Source: an uncultured Tateyamaria sp. (GTDB lineage: Bacteria; Pseudomonadota; Alphaproteobacteria; Rhodobacterales; Rhodobacteraceae). Taken from it: a DNA stretch of 64,000 nucleotides. A program made the position numbers and the translations under genes. The stretch covers positions 558,001 to 622,000 of the forward strand of contig NZ_CANNDS010000001.1 of NCBI RefSeq assembly GCF_947503415.1. The letters are read 5' to 3'. Shown here one piece after another: positions 9,720 to 17,208 of this stretch. The stretch's first letter is position 1, and each line of letters begins with the position of its first letter. The notes beneath the pieces were generated by a model. The model was not told the origin of the DNA. It saw only the letters and a program-made list of their open reading frames with translations, and did no database searches.

Positions 9720-10187
9720 TTAGTCCGTCATTGCCTCCACACTGCCATCCAGATCCATCAACAGCAGTTCCACATCCAGATCAGGTTCGCGGGTCCTGAT
9801 CTCGTCGGCCAGCGCCTCCATCCAAATCATGTGGATGATGGTTTCACGTTCGCGTTCATCCGCACAGGTTGGGCCAACAAAGGCTTTGCAGGCACCACAA
9901 TCGCGATGATCAATGATGATGACCTTGCGAATTCCATGCAGATCGCGTGCCAGTTTGACATGCTGCCAGAATGTTTCGGCCCACGCTCTGGTCTGATCGG
10001 ACATCACACCGATGGCCCCACCAGCCAGAACGATCTGGTCATACCGGCCCCGCAGGCCGCGCCCCTCAAGGTAGTCCGCAACAGGCGCAATAAGGCGATG
10101 GTCCATGCAATTGAGCACCAGAGCCTCGGTTGTACTGGCCTGATTTCCCGACGTTTTGGTTTCGAGGTGTGCAACGTTCATATTCAT
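9720..10187 (-). CDS. Beta-carbonic-anhydrase-like protein
   Basis: The 155-aa protein keeps the beta-carbonic anhydrase zinc ligands in family order: Cys27-x-Asp29-x-Arg31 in NCMDHR and His94-x-x-Cys97 in DHRDCGAC, with the AGGAIGVMSD strand between. It is shorter than typical beta-CAs (about 200-220 aa), so hydration of CO2 is not assured; short relatives exist whose substrate is unknown. The ATG at 10187 is preferred because GGAGGAGC lies 6 bases before it. It follows the persulfide-dioxygenase-like gene on the same strand with a 59-base gap, so it is probably part of the sulfur operon. Confidence 0.8.
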   Translation of the reverse strand: MNMNVAHLETKTSGNQASTTEALVLNCMDHRLIAPVADYLEGRGLRGRYDQIVLAGGAIGVMSDQTRAWAETFWQHVKLARDLHGIRKVIIIDHRDCGACKAFVGPTCADERERETIIHMIWMEALADEIRTREPDLDVELLLMDLDGSVEAMTD

Positions 10188-10246
10188 GGTCTTGCTCCTC
10201 CAAAGCTGTCTGCAGGCCGGAAAATTCCTGCCTGCGACACGCACGA

Positions 10247-11110
10247 TCAAAGTTGATTGATTGGGACTTTCAGGTAGGACACGCCATTGTCTTCAGCCGG
10301 AGGCATCTCACCGGCGCGGATATTAACCTGAACCGATGGCAGGATCAGCGTTGGCATCGACAGCGTCGCATCCCGCGCCTCGCGCATCGCAACGAATTCA
10401 TCCTCGGTCTGGCCTGCGCCGATATGGACATTCTTGGTCCGTTCTTCGCCAACTGTCGTTTCCCACTTGTACTCATCGCGGCCCGGCGCCTTGTAGTCGT
10501 GGCACATGTAAAGCGTCGTCTCGTCCGGCAGGGCGAGGATCTTTTGAATTGACCGGTACATCACTCGCGCGTCACCGCCGGGGAAATCAGCACGCGCTGT
10601 GCCGTAATCCGGCATGAACATCGTATCGCCCACAAAGGCCGCGTCGCCCGCAACATAGGTCATGCACGCAGGGGTGTGGCCGGGGGTATGCATCGCCTTG
10701 ATCGTCATGCCGCCCACGGCGAATTCTTCGCCATCTTCGAACAGATGTTCGAACTGGCTGCCGTCCGTCAGAAACCCCTTCTCGACGTTGAAAACCTTGG
10801 CAAAGACTTCCTGCACGTCCCTGATATGCGCACCAACCGCTGTGGTCCCGCCCAGCTGCTCTTTCAGATACGGCGCGGCACTCAGGTGGTCCGCATGGGC
10901 GTGGGTTTCCAAGATCCACTCGACCGTCAGATCGTTATCCTTGACATGCGAGATGATGGCGTCGGCAGACGCCGTGCTGGTCCGCCCGGATTTGGGGTCA
11001 AAATCCAGCACGGAATCAAGGATCGCACAGCTTTGGCTGTCTGGATCCTTGACCACATAAGACACTGTATTGGTCGGTTCATCAAAGAATGCTTTTACAT
11101 CGGGGGTCAT
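10247..11110 (-). CDS. Persulfide-dioxygenase-like MBL-fold hydrolase (Blh/ETHE1 type)
   Basis: This 287-aa metallo-beta-lactamase-fold protein has the metal motif THAHADH (His70, His72, Asp74, His75), HTPGHTPACM, a GDTMF strand and CHDYK. These are typical of the ETHE1/Blh branch, which oxidises glutathione persulfide to sulfite. It is divergent from an ArsR regulator with Cys spacing like BigR/SqrR, and BigR-controlled loci are known to carry a Blh gene with a rhodanese and permeases, as here. I infer a role in sulfide or persulfide detoxification. The start is the first ATG, with AAAGGAG upstream. Confidence 0.88.
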   Translation of the reverse strand: MTPDVKAFFDEPTNTVSYVVKDPDSQSCAILDSVLDFDPKSGRTSTASADAIISHVKDNDLTVEWILETHAHADHLSAAPYLKEQLGGTTAVGAHIRDVQEVFAKVFNVEKGFLTDGSQFEHLFEDGEEFAVGGMTIKAMHTPGHTPACMTYVAGDAAFVGDTMFMPDYGTARADFPGGDARVMYRSIQKILALPDETTLYMCHDYKAPGRDEYKWETTVGEERTKNVHIGAGQTEDEFVAMREARDATLSMPTLILPSVQVNIRAGEMPPAEDNGVSYLKVPINQL

Positions 11111-11161
11111 GTCGGGGACTCCTTTCAGGTTTCATTGTGACGGGCACTGCCCTGCCCTTGA

Positions 11162-11175
11162 TTGATCATTCTCAA
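11162..11175. promoter_or_regulatory. FNR-type dyad TTGAT-CATT-CTCAA
   Basis: Nine of ten positions match TTGAT-N4-ATCAA. It sits between the divergent MBL hydrolase and ArsR regulator genes and could serve either direction. Confidence 0.4.
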
Positions 11176-11245
11176 TTCCAGGTCCCGGTCGCCGGTTAGG
11201 GTCGCGAAAGCACCGTCTTGCCCTTGACGAGATAGGATTGCCTTC

Positions 11246-11269
11246 TTATCTGCGCAAGTATGAAGATAA
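11246..11269. promoter_or_regulatory. Inverted repeat TTATCT-N12-AGATAA, candidate ArsR operator
   Basis: Perfect 6-bp arms TTATCT and AGATAA are separated by 12 bases, directly ahead of the preferred start of the ArsR gene. AT-rich imperfect dyads of this size are usual ArsR-family operators, so autoregulation is likely. It covers the upstream ATG at 11260, one reason to prefer the start at 11275. Confidence 0.5.
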
Positions 11270-11274
11270 AAGAA

Positions 11275-11598
11275 ATGAACTCCGCCGCGGATGATGTCTG
11301 CGAACTGATGACGCTCCTGTCGAACAAGAGCCGCCTGATGATCCTTTGCCTTCTGACCGAGGGCGAGAAATCGGTCGGCCAACTGGCAGAAGCGGTTGGC
11401 ATCCGGGACACGGCTGTGTCCCAGCAACTCGCCGTTCTCAGACGCGAACGGATCGTGAAGCCACGGCGCGAGGGACAGACGATGTTCTATCGCATCATCA
11501 ATCCCGACGTCGCCGAGGTTCTGGAGTTCCTCTACGCGAAATACTGCGGCGATGTCGCAGAACCAAAGGAGAGAAGAGATGACGCTCAAGACAATTGA
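11275..11598 (+). CDS. ArsR-family persulfide-sensing repressor (BigR/SqrR-like)
   Basis: The 107-aa winged-helix protein contains the recognition region VGIRDTAVSQQLAVLRRERIV and a beta-wing RREGQTMFY. Two cysteines, in MILCLL and KYCGD, are 66 residues apart, the same spacing as the redox pair of SqrR (41/107) and BigR (42/108), which form a polysulfide bridge on sensing reactive sulfur. A third Cys lies in DVCELM. An in-frame ATG at 11260 is possible; 11275 is preferred because the inverted repeat covers the earlier one. It begins an operon with a rhodanese and a SulP permease and is divergent from the MBL hydrolase. Confidence 0.88.
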   Translation: MNSAADDVCELMTLLSNKSRLMILCLLTEGEKSVGQLAEAVGIRDTAVSQQLAVLRRERIVKPRREGQTMFYRIINPDVAEVLEFLYAKYCGDVAEPKERRDDAQDN

Positions 11599-12136
11599 CG
11601 CCCACAAGACGCACGAGTTGTTGAAATCCGGCAAGGCCGTTCTCATCGACGTGCGCGAACCCGATGAATACATCAAGGAACACGTGCCAGAGGCGCATCT
11701 GGTGCCGCTCTCTGGCTTCAATCCCGAAGACTTTCCAAAAGATCACGACAAGATCGCCGTGTTCCACTGCCGCAGCGGCGGCCGGACCGAAGCCGCGGCA
11801 CCGCAAATCCTGCGCACCGGCTTCCGCGAGGTCTATCAGCTCGAAGGCGGCATTCAGGCCTGGCGCGAGGCCGGGTATAAGCTGAACGAGACCGCCCGCG
11901 CGCCGATCAGCATCATGCGGCAGGTCCAGATCACTGCCGGAAGCCTTGTGCTTCTGGGCATCGTGCTGGCCGTCCTTGTCAATCCGTGGTTCGCCGCCCT
12001 GAGCGCCTTTGTCGGCGCGGGTCTGACACAGTCCGGTATCACCGGCACCTGCGCCATGGCCAGCATGTTGAAACACATGCCCTGGAACCGGGTGATCTCC
12101 GGCCAGCAGGCGGTTGCTGACCCCGCGCTGATCTAA
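11579..12136 (+). CDS. Rhodanese with C-terminal membrane domain (YgaP-like)
   Basis: This 185-aa protein has a rhodanese domain (about 5-105) with active-site Cys64 in the loop CRSGGR, then a DUF2892-type hairpin of two TM segments (about 110-150) ending in GTCAMASMLKHMPWN. E. coli YgaP has the same layout: a membrane-anchored sulfurtransferase that accepts sulfane sulfur. The ATG at 11579 is preferred since AAAGGAGAG precedes it; it overlaps the end of the regulator gene by 20 bases, implying coupled translation. It probably passes persulfide sulfur between the MBL enzyme and small thiols. Confidence 0.88.
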   Translation: MTLKTIDAHKTHELLKSGKAVLIDVREPDEYIKEHVPEAHLVPLSGFNPEDFPKDHDKIAVFHCRSGGRTEAAAPQILRTGFREVYQLEGGIQAWREAGYKLNETARAPISIMRQVQITAGSLVLLGIVLAVLVNPWFAALSAFVGAGLTQSGITGTCAMASMLKHMPWNRVISGQQAVADPALI

Positions 12137-12147
12137 GGAGACGACCC

Positions 12148-13893
12148 ATGCAGACCGGTATGCTGAAACGGTATCTACCCCTTCTTGAGTGGATGCCCGG
12201 CTATGACCGCCAGATGCTGGCCAGCGATGGCATGGCCGGTCTGATTGTGGCGATCATGCTGGTCCCGCAGGGCATGGCCTATGCCCTGCTGGCCGGTCTG
12301 CCGCCCGAAGTGGGACTTTATGCCAGCATCGTGCCGCTGATCTTTTACGGTCTGCTGGGCAGCAGCCGCGCATTGGCCGTGGGCCCGGTCGCCATTGTCT
12401 CTTTGATGGTGGCCACGACCTTGGGCACATTGGCCGAGGCTGGCACGGTCGGCTATCTGGCCGGTGCCGTGCTGCTGGCCTTTCTCAGCGGGGCGATCCT
12501 TCTGGGCATGGGGCTGGCGCGACTGGGGTTCCTCGTGAACTTCCTCAGCCATCCGGTCATATCCGGTTTTTCAAGCGCCGCAGCATTGGTCATCGGCTTT
12601 TCGCAACTCAAGCACCTCTTGGGCTTTGATATCCCCCGCAGTCACCTGATTACCGAAACAATCGCGCATGCAATCACCCATATCGGCCAGATCAATCCTG
12701 CGACCTTCGGCATCGCTGCCGTATCGCTGGCGATCCTGTTGGTCTGGAAAGGCCGATTGGGGGCCTGGATGAAAAGCGCAGGCATCAGCGCGGGCGTGAC
12801 CGATGCAATATCAAAGTCCGGGCCACTGGTGGCGGTTCTGGTCACCACACTCGCCGTCTGGCTCCTTGGTCTCAATCAATCCGCAGGTGTCAGCATCGTG
12901 GCTGATATCCCCGCGGGTCTGCCGCCCTTCACGCTGCCTGCATTCGACCTCGCATTGATGCAGCAATTGCTGCCAGCGGCCTTGCTGATCTCCCTTGTTG
13001 GGTTTCTCGAAAGCGTGTCGGTGGCCAAATCCCTTGCCAGCAAACGCCGCCAGAAGATCGACGCCAACCAGGAATTGGTCGCCCTCGGTGCTGCCAATAT
13101 CGGCGCATCCTTCACCGGCGGCTATCCCGTGACCGGCGGGTTCAGCAGATCGCTCGTCAACTTCACCGCAGGCGCTGTCACGCCTTTGGCCTCCATCATC
13201 ACCGCCGTTCTGGTCGGGATCACGGTCCTGCTGCTGACCCCCCTGCTCTACTTCCTGCCCAAGGCGACGCTGGCCGCGATCATCGTTGTGGCCGTCGCCA
13301 ACCTCATCGACGTCAAGATGGTCCGCGAGACCTGGGCCTACAACAAGACCGACGCCCTGTCGCTGATCGTCACCTTCGTGGCCGTACTCACCATCGGGAT
13401 CGAGATGGGCATTGTCATCGGCGCCGGCCTGTCCATCGCGCTCTACCTCTACCGCACCAGCCGCCCGCACATCGCCGTGGTCGGGCGCGTGGGCGAGACC
13501 GAACACTTCCGCAACGTACTGCGCCACAAAGTGCACACCGACGACGACATCCTGATCGTGCGGGTCGATGAAAGCCTCTATTTCGCCAACACGGCCTATC
13601 TGGAGGACGAATTGCTGGCCCGCGTCGCGGATCAACCGCAAATCAACCACCTTGTGCTGATCATGAGCGCGGTGAACTTCATCGACGCCAGCGCACTGGA
13701 GACGTTGGAAACGCTGATCGAACGCCTGCGCGACGCGCGCGTGACCTTGCACATGGCCGAAGTGAAAGGCCCCGTCATGGACAAACTGCAACGCGTCGAT
13801 TTCGAGCACACCCTGGGCGACGGCAATGTCTACCTCAGCACGCATGAAGCGGTCGCAGACCTGAAAGCTGGCTCAACGCGCCAGGTCGCCTGA
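12148..13893 (+). CDS. SulP-family anion permease with STAS domain
   Basis: The 581-aa protein has a long membrane region (about 20-435, some 10-14 TM segments) with the SulP features VPQGMAYALLAGLPPEVGLY near the N-terminus and GGYPVTGGFSRS mid-way, then a cytoplasmic STAS domain (about 445-560). SulP carriers move sulfate, bicarbonate and other anions. It lies 11 bases after the rhodanese, in the ArsR-led operon, so sulfite or sulfate export or sulfate import are the likeliest roles. Bicarbonate is an alternative, given the carbonic-anhydrase-like gene nearby. Confidence 0.93.
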   Translation: MQTGMLKRYLPLLEWMPGYDRQMLASDGMAGLIVAIMLVPQGMAYALLAGLPPEVGLYASIVPLIFYGLLGSSRALAVGPVAIVSLMVATTLGTLAEAGTVGYLAGAVLLAFLSGAILLGMGLARLGFLVNFLSHPVISGFSSAAALVIGFSQLKHLLGFDIPRSHLITETIAHAITHIGQINPATFGIAAVSLAILLVWKGRLGAWMKSAGISAGVTDAISKSGPLVAVLVTTLAVWLLGLNQSAGVSIVADIPAGLPPFTLPAFDLALMQQLLPAALLISLVGFLESVSVAKSLASKRRQKIDANQELVALGAANIGASFTGGYPVTGGFSRSLVNFTAGAVTPLASIITAVLVGITVLLLTPLLYFLPKATLAAIIVVAVANLIDVKMVRETWAYNKTDALSLIVTFVAVLTIGIEMGIVIGAGLSIALYLYRTSRPHIAVVGRVGETEHFRNVLRHKVHTDDDILIVRVDESLYFANTAYLEDELLARVADQPQINHLVLIMSAVNFIDASALETLETLIERLRDARVTLHMAEVKGPVMDKLQRVDFEHTLGDGNVYLSTHEAVADLKAGSTRQVA

Positions 13894-13910
13894 CTCCCGT
13901 CGCATCGCGC

Positions 13911-14156
13911 TCAACTGTCCGAGATCGCGTTTTCCAAAGCCAGTTTCGCCATGCACAGCTTGTAGCAATGCGCAAACTCCGCACAGGCAAGGCAATCGTC
14001 CCATTCCGCGAGATCCGTCTGGATACTGCGCGCCGACCGCGCCAACCCGACACTGTCCAGCTCAAACGAAAAAACCTTCCCCTGCATCTGATCATTCTCG
14101 GAAAAGTGCAAACTGTCGTGGAACATGGTGCCGTAGCAATGCTTGTGCCCGGTCAT
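13911..14156 (-). CDS. Small cysteine-rich protein of unknown function
   Basis: This 81-aa soluble protein has Cys near its N-terminus (HKHCYG) and a C-terminal cluster DDCLACAEFAHCYKLC, which could bind a metal or cycle disulfides. I do not recognise the family. The start is set at 14156 because that ATG overlaps the stop of the thioredoxin-like gene by 4 bases; the longer frame in front is a shadow of that gene. Its place behind a CxxC redox protein and a Cys-containing permease ties it to the thiol/sulfur module. Confidence 0.7.
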   Translation of the reverse strand: MTGHKHCYGTMFHDSLHFSENDQMQGKVFSFELDSVGLARSARSIQTDLAEWDDCLACAEFAHCYKLCMAKLALENAISDS

Positions 14157-14395
14157 GCCGCCGCCTCCCGCAGCAGCGCGCCAATATCCGACGGGTTCAG
14201 AACCCGCCCGCTGGACACGACCTTGTCGCCAATCACCAGACCGGGCGTCGACATGACCCCATAGCGCGCGACGTCGATAATGTCGGTGACCTTTTCGATC
14301 TCGACATTGATGCCTTCGGCGTCTGCGGCGGCTTTGGCGTTCTCGGCCAGAGCCACGCATTTCCTGCAGCCCGACCCCAGTATCTTGATGTTCAT
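14153..14395 (-). CDS. Thioredoxin-fold small redox protein
   Basis: The 80-aa protein is a minimal thioredoxin-fold protein of the redox-active disulfide (TM0996/MTH895) type with Cys10-x-x-Cys13 in GSGCRKC near the N-terminus and the cis-Pro strand VMSTPGLVIGDKVV. Such proteins are commonly encoded beside DUF318 permeases. The start at 14395 has AGAAGGAGAG just upstream. It follows the permease by 16 bases and overlaps the Cys-rich gene by 4 bases, giving a three-gene operon. It probably reduces a thiol or persulfide on the permease or its cargo. Confidence 0.87.
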   Translation of the reverse strand: MNIKILGSGCRKCVALAENAKAAADAEGINVEIEKVTDIIDVARYGVMSTPGLVIGDKVVSSGRVLNPSDIGALLREAAA

Positions 14396-14411
14396 ATGCC
14401 CTCTCCTTCTG

Positions 14412-15422
14412 TCAAACAAACAAATGCGCTGTCGCGTTGAAAACAATTCCGATCAGGATGATCCCCACCGTGACAATCCCGATAAACACGCCCAACAGCG
14501 GCAGCCTGACCACGCGCTTGAGCATGATCATCGAGGGCAAGGACAGCGCCGTGACGGCCATCATGAAAGTCAGCGCGGTCCCCAGACCGACACCCTTGTC
14601 CACCAAAGCCTCTGCAATGGGCAAGGTCCCGAAGATATCGGCGTACATCGGCACGCCCGCAACGGTTGCGACCAGAACGGACCACCATTTGTCCTGCCCC
14701 AAAAGGGCCGCGATGAACCCCTCGGGGATCCAGTTGTGGATGGCCGCGCCAATGCCGACACCGATCAGCACGTAAAGCCACACGCGCCCCGCGATCTCCG
14801 CCACCTGTGCGCTGGCATAGCTCAGCCGTTCACGCCTGCTGATCGCTCCGTCATTGTCAGGGTCGCTGACCGGGCTTTGGTAGACGAATGCCTCCACCTG
14901 ATCCTCCAACCTTAACCGCCCAATCAACGTGCCCCCCAGCACGGCAAGAACCAGGCCAATGGCGACATAAGCCAACGCGATGGACCAGTTGAAGATGCTC
15001 GCCAGCAAGATGACCGACGCCAGATCGACCAATGGCGACGAAATCAGGAATGAAAAGGTGACCGCCAGCGGCAAACCCGCACTGGTGAACCCGATAAACA
15101 GCGGAATGGACGAACACGAACAAAACGGGGTGATCGTGCCCAGCAGGGCGGCAACCGTATTGGCCCACAGACCCCGACGCTGCCCCAGAATGCGGCGCGT
15201 GCGCTCGGGCGGGAAATAGCTTTGTACGTAGGAAATGCAGAAGATCAGAACGGACAACAGAATAAAGATCTTGATCACATCATAGATAAAGAAATGAATG
15301 CTGCCGCCGATCCGCCCGGTCGTGTCCAACCCGAACCCGTCCCGCACCAACATTGTCACCAAATCCGACAGCCATTGCATGCGCAGCAGTTGATCATTCA
15401 GCCAGATAAATATCTCTTGCAT
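14412..15422 (-). CDS. DUF318/UPF0718 permease (ArsP-like)
   Basis: The 336-aa membrane protein has about eight TM segments and the family signature TPFCSCSSIPLFIGF with two cysteines, plus a mirrored second half (GTLPIAEALVDKGVGLGTAL). Relatives include the organoarsenical exporter ArsP and many uncharacterised permeases paired with thioredoxin-fold proteins. It is first of three minus-strand genes. The substrate is unknown; arsenic genes are absent here, while sulfur genes are adjacent on the opposite strand, so a sulfur compound is an open possibility. Confidence 0.87.
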   Translation of the reverse strand: MQEIFIWLNDQLLRMQWLSDLVTMLVRDGFGLDTTGRIGGSIHFFIYDVIKIFILLSVLIFCISYVQSYFPPERTRRILGQRRGLWANTVAALLGTITPFCSCSSIPLFIGFTSAGLPLAVTFSFLISSPLVDLASVILLASIFNWSIALAYVAIGLVLAVLGGTLIGRLRLEDQVEAFVYQSPVSDPDNDGAISRRERLSYASAQVAEIAGRVWLYVLIGVGIGAAIHNWIPEGFIAALLGQDKWWSVLVATVAGVPMYADIFGTLPIAEALVDKGVGLGTALTFMMAVTALSLPSMIMLKRVVRLPLLGVFIGIVTVGIILIGIVFNATAHLFV

Positions 15423-15486
15423 GACAAGTGTCGCACCCGATCACATTGCAGTCTCCTTGCGTTTAAGGGATCAGGCGCGCACGATG

Positions 15487-15500
15487 TTGATATCGCTCAA
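15487..15500. promoter_or_regulatory. FNR-type dyad TTGAT-ATCG-CTCAA
   Basis: Nine of ten positions match TTGAT-N4-ATCAA. It is 65 bases upstream of the DUF318 permease start, in the 474-base gap between divergent genes. Nothing else was recognised in this gap apart from the weaker dyad at 15810. Confidence 0.5.
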
Positions 15501-15809
15501 GAGCGGCACCATCCGTGGCCTATCTCTGCCACGCAAATGTGCACAATGAACCGATAGACTCTAGGCGTATAACCAATCTGGCTGACTATACCCATCCGCA
15601 AATCCAACAGCTGTGTGCCGATCTGACCAAATCCGAGGACACCCCTCGTGGCAAGCTGTCGACATTGGCGGGGTCAGGTTGCCCATTTTGCGTCGTGTGA
15701 GGCGAAATCGGTCGTCATCCAAGACAGGTGTGCCTGCGGCTCGTGATCCACGCCTTGCTGCACCACCTGTTTTGACAAAGTACCAGCGCTGACACGGCAA
15801 CTTGTTCAA

Positions 15810-15823
15810 TTGCGCTTGATCAA
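15810..15823. promoter_or_regulatory. Weak FNR-type dyad TTGCG-CTTG-ATCAA
   Basis: Eight of ten positions match, 74 bases upstream of the APC permease start. It is weaker than the other sites and could be chance. Confidence 0.25.
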
Positions 15824-15896
15824 TGGGGAACCGGACATCTTGCGCCATGCTGGTCCGAACTGGGCTTCTGAAGTCATTCCTGGGGTACAAAGCAGA

Positions 15897-17129
15897 ATGA
15901 AAGACACCGACACTGTTCAGCTGCGGCGATCGATTGGATTGACCGGACTTGTCCTCTACGGGCTCGGCGTCACGATCGGGGCCGGTATCTACGTTCTGGT
16001 AGGTGAAACGGTCGTCCGCGCCGGTTCCTACGCGCCTGCATCCTTCCTGCTTTCCGCCTTTGTGATGGGGTTTACTGCGGGGTCCTTTGCCGAACTGTCC
16101 GGCCGTGTGCCGCAGGCCGCGGGCGAAGCCGTGTATGTCGAGAAATCCTTTGGCCTTGCGTGGTTGACCATCGCCGTAGGACTCGCCGTTTTGGCCGAAG
16201 CGATGATTGCGGCGGCGGCCATCGCCGTGGGGTCGGCGGGCTATGTCGCCGAACTGATCGCCCTACCGAGCGAGGTTCTGGTGACCTGTATCGTGGTCCT
16301 CATGGCCACGGTTGCCGCATGGGGCATACGGGAATCCGTGACCATCGCGGGTGTGATGACGCTGGTCGAGGTTGCTGGTCTGCTGATTATAATCGTTCTC
16401 GCGTTCACCCAGGATCCCGGAAGCCTCGCAGACCTGCCACGTTCACTTGTTCCGCCACTTGGCGACTGGCCAGCAGTGTCCGGCGTGCTGGCAGCCAGCA
16501 TGATCGCCTTTTTCGCCTTCATTGGATTTGACGATGTCGTCAACCTCGTCGAGGAGGCGAAAAACCCCGCACGGATCATGCCGTGGGCGATAGGCATCAC
16601 GCTGGCCACGGTGACTATCCTGTATGTTCTGGTCTCGTTCGTAGGCACGCAAATTGCCACTGCCGAGGAGATGGCCAGTACCGCGGCCCCGATCAGCCTG
16701 CTGTTTGAACGTCTGGCCGGATTTCCGCCGCTCGCCATCACCCTGATTGCCATCCTTGCAACGATGAACGGGGTGGTCATCATTTTGATCATGGCGGCCC
16801 GCGTCACTTACGGGATGGCACAGGCGGGCCGGTTGCCCGCGTGGGTGGGTGCGGTGTCACCGCGCACGCAGACGCCGGTGCGGGCAACTGTCCTTGTTGC
16901 CGCCGTCGTGCTGGTTCTGGCGGTCTTCACTCCGCTTGACACACTGGCCGAGACGTCCTCAGAGGTACTGCTGACAATCTTTGCAATCATCAATTTCGCA
17001 CTCGTGTGGTTCAAGTTGAAGCGGGTGCCGGCGCCCCACGGCGCGTTCACGGTGCACATCATTGTGCCAATTGCGGGCACGATATTTTGCATCGCGCTGG
17101 TGTTGGGTTCCGCGCTGGCCGGCGGCTAG
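15897..17129 (+). CDS. APC-family amino-acid permease
   Basis: The 410-aa inner-membrane protein has about 11-12 TM segments and the APC signature GLGVTIGAGIYVLVG in TM1, followed by AGEAVYVEKSFG and FFAFIGFDDVVNLVEEAKNP in the middle, typical of the amino acid-polyamine-organocation superfamily. It is read as an amino-acid or polyamine transporter with unknown substrate. The start at 15897 (MKDTDTVQ) precedes the first TM normally; an upstream in-frame ATG at 15810 would add an atypical N-terminus. Confidence 0.9.
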   Translation: MKDTDTVQLRRSIGLTGLVLYGLGVTIGAGIYVLVGETVVRAGSYAPASFLLSAFVMGFTAGSFAELSGRVPQAAGEAVYVEKSFGLAWLTIAVGLAVLAEAMIAAAAIAVGSAGYVAELIALPSEVLVTCIVVLMATVAAWGIRESVTIAGVMTLVEVAGLLIIIVLAFTQDPGSLADLPRSLVPPLGDWPAVSGVLAASMIAFFAFIGFDDVVNLVEEAKNPARIMPWAIGITLATVTILYVLVSFVGTQIATAEEMASTAAPISLLFERLAGFPPLAITLIAILATMNGVVIILIMAARVTYGMAQAGRLPAWVGAVSPRTQTPVRATVLVAAVVLVLAVFTPLDTLAETSSEVLLTIFAIINFALVWFKLKRVPAPHGAFTVHIIVPIAGTIFCIALVLGSALAGG

Positions 17130-17208
17130 GGATCGGCATCGCGTGAACACAGCATGGACCGACGTATGCACTCCTAATACCATTGCGTTCAACGCACCCT
17201 AACCGTTC

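Noticed and set aside
9111-10256. 381-codon plus-strand frame across the ZIP and CA-like genes
   Set aside because: It is out of frame with the ZIP gene and antisense to the CA-like gene, both of which have conserved motifs.
12811-13845. 344-codon minus-strand frame opposite the SulP gene
   Set aside because: It is the antisense shadow of a conserved permease; its product is rich in Asp/Gly/His without domain features.
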